A stretch of 64,000 nt of DNA from Jeotgalibacillus alimentarius (lineage in GTDB: Bacteria; Bacillota; Bacilli; Bacillales; Jeotgalibacillaceae): contig NZ_JXRQ01000015.1 of the NCBI RefSeq assembly GCF_000829445.1, positions 248,001 to 312,000 on the forward strand, read 5' to 3'. The position numbers were made by a program, and so were the translations under genes. Shown piece after piece: positions 24,854 to 32,289 of the stretch (position 1 is its first letter; each line of letters opens with the position of its first letter). The notes under the pieces are model-generated. The model was not told the DNA's origin. It ran no database searches and saw only the letters and a program-made list of their open reading frames with translations.

Positions 24854-25334
24854 GCCCTTTCCTGATCAGCATTTTCAATTTTCCTCTGCCGCGAAACAAA
24901 TATGACTTTAATGTATTAACCTTAATATCCATCTCGAGCGCAGCTTCTTTTAAGGAGTACCCTTTCAAATCACAAAGCACAATCGCCTGCTTCTGTTCTT
25001 TCTTCAATAGCGCCAGATGCTGATACAGGTTTGCTGTCTCTTCCTTTCGAACAAATGACTCTTCCGCAGAAGCTTCAGATTCCATATTATTGATGATTTC
25101 CGGAGGAGCTGACTGCGTATGTTTGTTTCTCCTCAGGTGATCGATAAATGTATGATAGGCCACCTTGAACAGCCAGGCCTTTATGGAACGCGGCGGATCG
25201 TAATCAAATGACCCGAACACCTTAATGAATGTCTCCTGCGTTAAATCTTCTGCCAGTTCACGGTCTTTCGATAGTGAGAGAAGGTAACGGTACACATCAT
25301 TTACATATTGCTGATAGATCTCTTGAACATCCAC
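24837..25334 (-). CDS. sigM: ECF sigma factor, SigM type
   Basis: A 165-residue ECF sigma factor. Region 2 begins YQQYVNDVYRYLLSLSKDRE, with LAEDLTQETFIKVF and IKAWLFKVAYHTFIDHLRR; region 4 has LKKEQKQAIVLCDLKGYSL and LKSYLFRGRGKL. It resembles B. subtilis SigM, which controls cell-envelope stress genes, and is followed by YhdL- and YhdK-like genes in the B. subtilis order. ATG with a strong GAGAGGTAG site. Probably autoregulated (25358-25385). Confidence 0.88.
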   Translation of the reverse strand: MDVQEIYQQYVNDVYRYLLSLSKDRELAEDLTQETFIKVFGSFDYDPPRSIKAWLFKVAYHTFIDHLRRNKHTQSAPPEIINNMESEASAEESFVRKEETANLYQHLALLKKEQKQAIVLCDLKGYSLKEAALEMDIKVNTLKSYLFRGRGKLKMLIRKGRGHIE

Positions 25335-25357
25335 TACCTCTCCCCCTCTCGTGTAAG

Positions 25358-25385
25358 TAACGGATCAGAATGGAATAAAGTTGCA
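25358..25385 (-). promoter_or_regulatory. Probable autoregulated ECF promoter of the sigM operon
   Basis: On the minus strand: TGCAAC (25380-25385), a 17-bp spacer containing TTCCATTCT, then CGTTA (25358-25362). This fits the AAC / CGT ECF pattern. The second ECF operon has a similar site (58375-58403). Confidence 0.6.
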
Positions 25386-25543
25386 GTTTACAAAATATTT
25401 TTCTTCATTCTACAAATATTTGGTTTTACAAATGACTATTAGACTATTATAAAATGTTAAAAGATTAATTTTATTTCTTGCATTGTGTTCATTAGGTAAA
25501 ATATACTAAAAATAAGTATAGTATGATTTTAGGAGAGATCGCT

Positions 25544-26743
25544 ATGTTTATTGCCAGACAGCCTATATTCAAACGCGATTTGGATACTTATGGCTATGAA
25601 TTATTGTATCGTTCCTCACAGCATGCGGCGGGTTATGATGGAATAGATGCCAATCTGTCTACTACTGCAGTTCTGCAGGGTTTACTCGAGACCGGTGTCG
25701 GGAAAATCAGTGACTACTCCCGTGTCTTTGTTAACTTTACAAGAGACATGCTGCTCAGTGATTTTTTAGAGGTGATCCCTCCGGAGCATATGGTGATTGA
25801 AATTCTGGAAGGAACTATACTCGATGACACATTAATTCAGCGTGTACAGGAATTGAAGAAAATGGGTTATAAAATTGCACTGGATGACTTTGACTCTGAC
25901 CTTAGTAAATACGAACTAATGAATGATTCAGACATCATAAAATTTGATATCCGCTCTACTCCCCTGGACGCTATCACTTCACAGGTGGCAGAAGCTCATT
26001 TAAGAAAAAAGACGATACTTGCAGAAAAGGTGGAAACACTTGAGGAATTTGAACATGCGAAGCAAATGGGCTTTCACCTGTTTCAGGGATACTTTTTCAG
26101 CAGGCCGAACATCATTACAAGGACTACATATAAACGGCAGTACAAACATACCTATTTACGGGTCTTAAAAGAATTAAAAACACCCGAACCTTCCTATCAG
26201 AAATTAACCGAAATTATTGAAACAGACGCTTCACTCAGCTATCGTCTGATGAAGATTATCAGCCACAGGAATAAAGATCAGCTTTCTTTTTCTATTAAGC
26301 GTGCACTCGTGCAAATGGGAATTAAGAATTTCGAGAGATGGATCAATATTCTGATGCTGCAGGATCTTGCTGAAGACAAACCCGATGAATTACTTAAAAT
26401 TTCACTTGTACGGTCTAAATTTGCAGAGCAGCTATGTGAGGCAAGTCATCTGCAGGAAAGAAAAATTGATGCAGCAGTGATGGCCCTGTTCAGTACCATT
26501 GACGCGATTCTAGATGATCATATGGAAAATGTCTTAGCAAGCGTACCTTTATCCACTGAGATCAAAGCGGCTTTGATCAATGGGGACAGCTTACTTGCCC
26601 CTATTTATCATGCAGTGCTCTGTTATGAAAAAGGTGACTGGGCATGTGTGGAGAAATGGGCGGGCGAGCTGAATATTGATACAGAACTTTTGCATGATAT
26701 GTATGTTCAGGCAGTGGAATGGGCGAATGAGGTATATCAATAA
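25544..26743 (+). CDS. EAL-HDOD protein (YuxH-like), probably degenerate EAL
   Basis: A 399-residue protein. The N-terminal EAL-like domain starts FIARQPIFKRDLDTYGYELLYR, with ELL replacing EAL and HMVIEILEG and KIALDDFDSDLS further on; metal-binding residues are mostly lost, so c-di-GMP hydrolysis is unlikely. Residues about 195-399 are an HDOD domain (LKTPEPSYQKLTEIIETDAS, LSYRLMKIIS). B. subtilis YuxH has this arrangement. ATG at 25544 follows AGGAGAG. An upstream inverted repeat TACTA/TAGTA at 25504-25523 may be an operator. Confidence 0.85.
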   Translation: MFIARQPIFKRDLDTYGYELLYRSSQHAAGYDGIDANLSTTAVLQGLLETGVGKISDYSRVFVNFTRDMLLSDFLEVIPPEHMVIEILEGTILDDTLIQRVQELKKMGYKIALDDFDSDLSKYELMNDSDIIKFDIRSTPLDAITSQVAEAHLRKKTILAEKVETLEEFEHAKQMGFHLFQGYFFSRPNIITRTTYKRQYKHTYLRVLKELKTPEPSYQKLTEIIETDASLSYRLMKIISHRNKDQLSFSIKRALVQMGIKNFERWINILMLQDLAEDKPDELLKISLVRSKFAEQLCEASHLQERKIDAAVMALFSTIDAILDDHMENVLASVPLSTEIKAALINGDSLLAPIYHAVLCYEKGDWACVEKWAGELNIDTELLHDMYVQAVEWANEVYQ

Positions 26744-26778
26744 AAAAAGGCGGAGAAAATTATTTCTTCGCCTTTTTA
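26742..26778. terminator. Convergent terminator after the EAL-HDOD gene
   Basis: AAAAAGGCGGAGAAA and TTTCTTCGCCTTTTT pair with one mismatch. It serves the EAL-HDOD gene on the plus strand and the MFS remnant on the minus strand. Confidence 0.8.
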
Positions 26779-27288
26779 TGATTCTTCCACAAAAGCTTCT
26801 TCCCTCCCCGGCTTCCACAGAAATGCACAGAAAACACATGATAAGATCAGCATAAGCAGTGCAGCTGTCACAATCGCTTCTCTCAGTGAAAAGAAATCTG
26901 CAACCGCTCCAAGCAACAGAACAAATAAAACCTGAAAAGCACTCTGCCCTAGTTCAAATACACTCGTCACACGTCCCATCAGCTCCACCGGAACATTATT
27001 TTGATAGAAAGTGGACATGCCAGTATTTAAAAATGAGTTAAAAAAACCAAGCAGGATGAAGCCTCCAGCAATACTTGCAAAGGACCAGGAGAATGCATAG
27101 ATGACATAGCCGACTGCCATCAGCAGCAGACCCGTTATGGTCATCATTCTGATAGACAGTCTTTCAGATAATACGGATAATACGAGCGCCCCTGCGATTG
27201 ATCCAATCCCGGTAATACTGATCAGCAAACTGTATTCAAGCTCCGATAAACCCACAACCTCTCTCGCAAATACCACCTCCTGCGCATG
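26776..27288 (-). pseudogene. C-terminal half of an MFS transporter (truncated)
   Basis: From about AQEVVFAREVVGLSELEY onward this is the C-terminal six-TM half of an MFS_3-type permease (SLLISITGIGSIAGAL, NNVPVELMGRVTSVFELG). The first half, normally about 200 residues, is missing. The frame extends to 27333, but the codons upstream of 27288 derive from another gene (next entry). It is a deletion product and probably not functional. Confidence 0.75.
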
Positions 27289-27484
27289 GGTATAGCTGAG
27301 TGAAGCCAAGTAGCTGATCACTTTCCCTGACAAAAAAGATCACTGATTCATCTTTTGACAGCCTTTCAAATATATATTGCTATGCACCCTCTAAGTCAGG
27401 TGCCTGTTTGTAAAACTGACGGTACGCATTAAATAATGATGCTATTGCAGCACTGTCTTTTGCCGCTGCTTGAATGATATCCAC
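27287..27484 (-). pseudogene. N-terminal fragment of a GNAT acetyltransferase with a stop codon
   Basis: A GTG at 27482-27484 opens 34 codons (VDIIQAAAKDSAAIASLFNA, then YRQFYKQAPDLEGA) interrupted by TAG at 27380-27382. The same frame continues with QYIFERLSKDESVIFFV and DQLLGFTQLYP, a well-known GNAT start. It breaks off at 27287, where the MFS C-terminal half begins in another frame. The two gene fragments were therefore joined by a deletion, and the GNAT part has also acquired a stop. Confidence 0.75.
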
Positions 27485-27593
27485 ATTGTTTCCTCACTTC
27501 TGTTAGTAAGTATTATCTTCAAATCAAACCTTCTATCTTTTCCCCCTTTATCTATTTACGGAGCACCATATAATATACTTCTCTATTGACTAT

Positions 27594-27642
27594 AAAAAAG
27601 CCTGTCGATTATCTCGAATCCTCCGAGAGACTTAATCGACAG
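27594..27642 (-). terminator. Terminator after the small membrane gene at 27660
   Basis: CTGTCGATTA and TAATCGACAG pair (minus strand) with an inner TCTC/GAGA pair, followed by CTTTTTT. Confidence 0.8.
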
Positions 27643-27659
27643 ACTGGGCAGAACAAATA

Positions 27660-27887
27660 TTATGAACCCTCCGCTGTAGTATCAGCTCTTTTTATATACC
27701 TTTGGAAATAAATAAACAAAAGGATAAAAAATAGTAATTGTATCACTCTGCTGATCAGGCTGATCGTGATATGAGTATCTACACCGAAGATCACTATATT
27801 TTGATTAATATTAAAATCGAAAATAATATGCATGAAGCAATAGATACCTGTCAGCCAGACCATGCTTAGTAGAATGTTCTTCCTCAT
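27660..27887 (-). CDS. Small membrane protein
   Basis: A 75-residue protein with two TM segments (about 5-22 and 42-62, RVIQLLFFILLFIYF) and a charged C-terminus. ATG preceded by AAAGGAC. It lies 40 bp after the S41 peptidase stop on the same strand and may be co-transcribed. Family not recognised. Confidence 0.6.
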   Translation of the reverse strand: MRKNILLSMVWLTGIYCFMHIIFDFNINQNIVIFGVDTHITISLISRVIQLLFFILLFIYFQRYIKRADTTAEGS

Positions 27888-27927
27888 ATTTGATTCGTCC
27901 TTTCACTGCAGCAATACCTGCTCCGCT

Positions 27928-29430
27928 CTATTCTACATGCTGCTCCTCCACCCATTCAACCATCCGTTCCATCGCATCACTGCCTGACAGCCAGATATCC
28001 GGTTCAATCCCGATTGCTTCGCGCTCAAATGAATAGGGACTGACAATAACACTGCCGGGCATATGAATACTGATACCGGAATTCGGCAGGTAAAAAAGCG
28101 AGCCTGCATCACTAGTGAACATGCCGCGTGTAGCAGTACCCATTAAAGTTGTCTGATCGTATTCAAGCAAATCAGAAATGAGAAGTTCAGCTGCTGAACC
28201 TGAATTTTCATTCATCAGAATATAGAGTGGTGTCTCAAGTGAAGGTGATTCTGAGATTTCCACATCAGTACCAGCCCATAATGTATCAAACGTCTCAATA
28301 CCTGCAGCAGATTCATCAGGTAACTGGAATTCCTCATTCGGGTCTGGTAGAAAAAGGCCATAGTCCTCATAAAATGTTTTATAAATCACTCCTTCTTCTA
28401 TACGGCCTTTAAACCTTTCCATCATTAAAAGGTTGATTGTCTTTGTATCGAGCCAGACACTCTCACTATGTGACGGCGGGGCGCCTGTCAGTTCATGAAC
28501 AAAGCGTGTACCAAAACCAGTAAGGCCCCCGCCATTATCCCGCAGATCCAGAATCGCTGCAGGCGCATCCTCAATCACATCAATCGCTTCGAACATATCC
28601 TCAAAAGTGAAATCCTGTTCTTCAGTGAACATAAATGTCCCAAAACGAATCACAGGAATCTCTTCATCCGTTTCACTAATGTCAAAAAGCGAGTCTGTTT
28701 CATCCTGTTTTACCGTCATTTGAAAAGAAAATGCCGTATACGTATCATCAGCAGTCTCAAGCGTCCACTGACCTGCCCCGTCTTCTGACATGCTGACAGT
28801 CCGGTAGATTTCCTCGCCGCTCTCTCCTAAAGATGGTTTCATATACGCTTCTGCATCTTCACCATTAACCGATATGACCTCTTCCCCTTCATAAAAGTAT
28901 GTATCCCCCTCTTTGGTGAATATCCAGTCTTCAACACTGTGGGGAATCACTTCTTTCATATAGGCCTGAGTACCAGCGATCCCAAAATGCTGATCTTTAA
29001 TAAACGAGTAAGCATCGCTCAACTTCCCTGTGAATGTAAGCGTACTGACAGGCCGGTCCTGCGAATCAATCCATTTATTCAATTCATTTTCAGCCGCGAG
29101 AAATGCCTCATCCCCACCGTAGAATTCATAAGGACCGTACCCATAGCGCATCGCACGCAAAAATGTATCAATATCCTCACGCATCTCATCTGTAGTAACA
29201 GTCTCAGACATCGGCCGCTCTACTGACAGTTCTTCGAGCACCTCAACAGGCAGTTCCTCTATATCAGTAGTTGTAAAATCCGGCACATAACCTGACGTTG
29301 CAGGAGGATCGGCATACTCCCTCTCTTCAATCACAAATTCAGCCGGCTCACTCTCTGTCTCAATAGCCTTTTCGTCGTCAACGCAGGCTGTTAATAGTAA
29401 AAACGGTAATAGATATACAAATTTTTTCAT
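27928..29430 (-). CDS. S41-family (CtpA-like) peptidase lipoprotein
   Basis: A 500-residue lipoprotein: signal peptide with LLTACVDD (Cys near 16), a helical acidic region, a central domain, then the S41 fold with APAAILDLRDNGGG and the nucleophile segment LMNENSGSAAELLISDLLEY, followed by TLMGTATRGMFTS and VSPYSFEREAIGIEPDIW. Catalysis by Ser/Lys is expected, at the outer membrane face. No PDZ domain is evident. ATG at 29430 follows AAGGGGTGGG. Substrate unknown. Confidence 0.85.
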   Translation of the reverse strand: MKKFVYLLPFLLLTACVDDEKAIETESEPAEFVIEEREYADPPATSGYVPDFTTTDIEELPVEVLEELSVERPMSETVTTDEMREDIDTFLRAMRYGYGPYEFYGGDEAFLAAENELNKWIDSQDRPVSTLTFTGKLSDAYSFIKDQHFGIAGTQAYMKEVIPHSVEDWIFTKEGDTYFYEGEEVISVNGEDAEAYMKPSLGESGEEIYRTVSMSEDGAGQWTLETADDTYTAFSFQMTVKQDETDSLFDISETDEEIPVIRFGTFMFTEEQDFTFEDMFEAIDVIEDAPAAILDLRDNGGGLTGFGTRFVHELTGAPPSHSESVWLDTKTINLLMMERFKGRIEEGVIYKTFYEDYGLFLPDPNEEFQLPDESAAGIETFDTLWAGTDVEISESPSLETPLYILMNENSGSAAELLISDLLEYDQTTLMGTATRGMFTSDAGSLFYLPNSGISIHMPGSVIVSPYSFEREAIGIEPDIWLSGSDAMERMVEWVEEQHVE

Positions 29431-29552
29431 ATTTCCCACCCCTTATAGTGGGTATACGGGTGGAGGGCGGGGAAAGTTTCGGCTGTATGTGTAAATGGGA
29501 CAAGAGTGATGACGGATGGGATATGGCTTGATTCTCCGTGCGGGGCCGGGAT

Positions 29553-29735
29553 TTCCTTCAACTTATGATTTATTCCATCAATCCGGGACACTTTCCCTTC
29601 AATCCCGATTATGATTCCATCAATCCTGAATTTATTCCATCAGCGGCCACCTGCACCGCTCGAATTCCTTCAACAGCCGTCACTTTTCCCTCAGCCTCTG
29701 GGCTAATTCCTTCAGCCAACAAGGTAATTCCATCA
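29553..29735 (+). repeat. Phased 21-bp array, copy A: nine TTCCHTCA cores in 5+4 arrangement
   Basis: Cores start at 29553, 29573, 29594 (TCCCTTCA variant), 29615, 29635, then 29665, 29686, 29707 and 29728. Steps are 20, 21, 21, 20, 30, 21, 21, 21. The sequence between cores is not conserved. A possible degenerate tenth core is at 29763. The array lies between two divergent genes. Apparent reading frames here translate into seven-residue repeats simply because 21 is divisible by three. See findings for the shared architecture. Confidence 0.85.
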
Positions 29736-29834
29736 CCCTCACCCCCCAACCCAAAGTCCAAATTCCTTAAAAACCCACCACAGCCAGACCCTATATGGTA
29801 AACTATTGACAACTAAAACATGATCGGAGAACAG

Positions 29835-29956
29835 ACGAGTGTAGAATGCGACTTCCACCTTTATTAAATTGAATAGAGAATACAGGCGACTCGTTCACCC
29901 CGGAGGCAAAAAGGTGAATTTGTGCGCTTTTTTGTCTTCTCAGAGGGCGGTCCGCC
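29835..29956 (+). promoter_or_regulatory. Structured leader upstream of the MFS gene at 29978
   Basis: ACGAGT (29835-29840) pairs with ACTCGT (29889-29894); TTCACC (29894-29899) pairs with GGTGAA (29913-29918); GGCGG and CCGCC form a tight hairpin at 29946-29956, just before the MFS ribosome site. Within it, GGAGG (29902-29906) lies 7 nt before GTG 29914, which opens a frame running past the MFS start. Alternative pairing of 29903-29913 with 29927-29940 is possible. A regulatory leader is likely, but it matches no riboswitch class I know. Confidence 0.45.
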
Positions 29957-29977
29957 TTTTGAAAAAGGAGCAGAAAG

Positions 29978-31195
29978 ATGAAGAAGCATTCGTTTCGTTA
30001 TTTACTTACAGGTCAGTCAATGGCCAATCTGGGTGATGTGTTTTATATCGTGTCGCTGATTTCCACGATTTATTTACTGACCGGGTCAGCATTTTATATG
30101 GCACTGCTGCCGTTTTTTAATATGAGTGCGCGGTTTCTTGGAGCACTCGCTGCACCGCACGTGATGGACAGATTCGCCCTGCCACAGCTGCTTGCCTATT
30201 CGCAGGGATTGAAAACTATATTGTTACTGGCTCTCGCTGTGAGTTATCAGCAGATTACCCAGGAGACAATCCTCATGACTTTTCTGTTTGTTACAGGGAT
30301 CGCTTTTTTAGATGGCTGGGCTTCTCCGGCGAGCCACGCACTGATTCCAAGGCTTGTGGAACGTGAGCATTTAGTGAAGTCCAATGGCTATATGGGCGTG
30401 GTAACACAAACCATTCAGCTCAGTGCCTGGCCGCTCGGGGGCATATTGATTGCGATCAGTTCAGCAGAAACACTGATATGGATCACTGTCGGTTTGTATA
30501 TCGCGGCAACCCTTTTTGCAGGCATGCTGTTCAGGTTATTGCGTATAAGTACTGAAGAGAGCAACCCTGCCGAGAAAGATCGGCGCGCCGGTTGGAAAGC
30601 AATTCTCAGGAGTCCGTTTTTGAGAGTAGTCACACTTGTAGAATTGATTGAAGTCAATGCAGGTGTTGTCTGGATCGCAGCCATTGTCTATGTGTATGTA
30701 GCTGAAGTATTGCAGGCCGGTGAGCCGTGGTGGGGTTATATCAATTCAAGCTATTTTGCAGGACTCATTGCAGGCGGACTGATTGCGATCAGAGTGGATC
30801 AACTGTTACAACGCCGCGCAAAACAGTGTGTCATCATAACTGCCTACACTGCAGCCCTTGCAACAATAGTGTTTGGACTGATTTCTAATCCCTACCTTGC
30901 CTTGTTATTATCAGTACTGTTTGGGTTTGTTACACAGCTTAAAGGCATCACACTTAACACATTGGTACAGACGAATGTAAAAGAGCACCTATTGCCAAAA
31001 GTGTATGCAGCACAGGAAGCAGCATCTTTTTCCACCTATGCTGTGACGACGCTGCTGGCCGGACTTCTTGTAGACCTCGCTGGTGTCAGAATCGTATTTA
31101 TCACAGCAGGTGTTTTATTGCTCGGTTCAGCGCTGCTGCTGACGCTAGGGCAAAAAACACTCGATGTAAAAGCAGGCGTAAGCGCAACAGGATAA
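29978..31195 (+). CDS. MFS transporter (MFS_3 / MefA-like)
   Basis: A 405-residue 12-TM permease beginning SFRYLLTGQSMANLGDVFYI, with a short loop after TM2 (APHVMDRFALPQLL), a middle cytoplasmic loop (RISTEESNPAEKDRRAGWK) and a second half ending in a TM pair. It resembles MFS_3 exporters (macrolide/enterobactin-type efflux). ATG after AAAAAGGAG. The structured leader suggests expression control by attenuation or translation. Substrate unknown. Confidence 0.82.
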   Translation: MKKHSFRYLLTGQSMANLGDVFYIVSLISTIYLLTGSAFYMALLPFFNMSARFLGALAAPHVMDRFALPQLLAYSQGLKTILLLALAVSYQQITQETILMTFLFVTGIAFLDGWASPASHALIPRLVEREHLVKSNGYMGVVTQTIQLSAWPLGGILIAISSAETLIWITVGLYIAATLFAGMLFRLLRISTEESNPAEKDRRAGWKAILRSPFLRVVTLVELIEVNAGVVWIAAIVYVYVAEVLQAGEPWWGYINSSYFAGLIAGGLIAIRVDQLLQRRAKQCVIITAYTAALATIVFGLISNPYLALLLSVLFGFVTQLKGITLNTLVQTNVKEHLLPKVYAAQEAASFSTYAVTTLLAGLLVDLAGVRIVFITAGVLLLGSALLLTLGQKTLDVKAGVSATG

Positions 31196-31200
31196 CTACG

Positions 31201-31233
31201 AAAAAAAGCACAGATTTTCTCTGTGCTTTTTTT
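31201..31233 (+). terminator. Terminator after the MFS gene
   Basis: AAAAAAAGCACAGA and TCTGTGCTTTTTTT pair around two to four bases. Confidence 0.85.
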
Positions 31234-31259
31234 CATATAAACAATCGCTTCTGATACAC

Positions 31260-31829
31260 TTATTGTTCAGCCACCCTTTCTCTATGACGAATCATTTCAT
31301 TATAGAATGACACAATGAAAGCAACCTTCAGCAATAAGAGGATGCCCATCCAAAATTGCGCAACTCCCGGCGTCATTTGAAACAGGAAGTAGCTGAATCC
31401 TGCTAAAGCGAAAACCGTCATCATAGCTGCACAGACCACATTCAGCCTTTTCACATAAAAATGCTCCCCTGCCTCATTTTCCAATACTATGAGCAACTGA
31501 GAAATCACCACAAAGATCATAAACATCCCTCCAACTACAAAGATCAGACCTGCCGCAGCAAGGACTACAGTATAGGAATCGATAGGGATTTCTAAAGGGG
31601 AATTTCCGGTCATGTTCAACAGAAATATAATGATACTGTGTAGAATCATGAAGATGACTGCAGGATAGGCCTTTGTGATAACCTCGCATCTTCTCTCTAA
31701 CTTTTTCATGCCAAAAAAGATCAGGATATATCCGATCAGATTGGTAAATGAATAATCAATTCCAATATCTAAAAAACTGATGTTAGTTTTAAAAAACACC
31801 AGAAATATTCCGAATATCACCTTGTTCAT
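31260..31829 (-). CDS. Multi-TM membrane protein, unknown function
   Basis: A 189-residue protein with about five TM segments (e.g. TNLIGYILIFFGM, AVIFMILHSIIIFLLNM, TVVLAAAGLIFVVGGMFMIF) and a basic C-terminal end (NEMIRHRERVAEQ). ATG with GGAAGG upstream. No family recognised. It stands alone between two plus-strand genes. Confidence 0.7.
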   Translation of the reverse strand: MNKVIFGIFLVFFKTNISFLDIGIDYSFTNLIGYILIFFGMKKLERRCEVITKAYPAVIFMILHSIIIFLLNMTGNSPLEIPIDSYTVVLAAAGLIFVVGGMFMIFVVISQLLIVLENEAGEHFYVKRLNVVCAAMMTVFALAGFSYFLFQMTPGVAQFWMGILLLLKVAFIVSFYNEMIRHRERVAEQ

Positions 31830-32289
31830 GGATAACCTGCCTTCCCAAATAACAATTTAATGAATGAGCTTCTTGCTATTCATACTTCTAGTCTCAAACA
31901 CATAACCCCTCTAAAATATGTAAAAGAAATCTTACTTAATTTATCTGGAATAAAAAAGTAAGATTTCCTTTCTTCAACACAAAACGGTCCTATAGTCATA
32001 CAAACTGTAATGAATGTCATAAACACACCGCTCTCCACATAATTTCTCCACCCAAACCAAACCTTTTTCCTGCTTGACGAAAAAAATAACCTGGTACAAA
32101 TGAATCTATTTATGACAACACACACAGACCAATGTCTCCCCTCATGTAATACATAAGCAATCCATGGTTTGACAATCATCTCATTCCCTATTAGAAAAGT
32201 AGTAGTTTAACAATTATTTGAAACGTATGTACAGGTTAAACGTATAAACATTTCATAATCTAATTTTCCCGAATGAAAGGAGCAGTCAG
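31830..32289. other. Intergenic region with only a weak open frame
   Basis: A minus-strand frame at 31880-32179 (99 codons) has HEGRH near its start, faintly like a zinc-peptidase motif, but it is poorly supported: weak ribosome site, atypical composition, no recognisable continuation. It may be a decayed gene. The stretch 32180-32289 should contain the promoter of the VWA lipoprotein gene. Confidence 0.3.

Noticed and set aside
29553-29735. CRISPR array
   Set aside because: Cores are only 8 bp with 12-14-bp spacers and no cas genes; CRISPR repeats are 23-40 bp.
29538-29812. Open frames over array A on both strands giving seven-residue repeats (IPS or EGI types)
   Set aside because: They arise because 21 bp is seven codons; copies B and C break these frames with stop codons and the spacers are not conserved as protein.
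31880-32179. Minus-strand frame with an HEGRH motif
   Set aside because: Single motif, weak start and no further zinc-peptidase features; kept only as a note in the intergenic entry.
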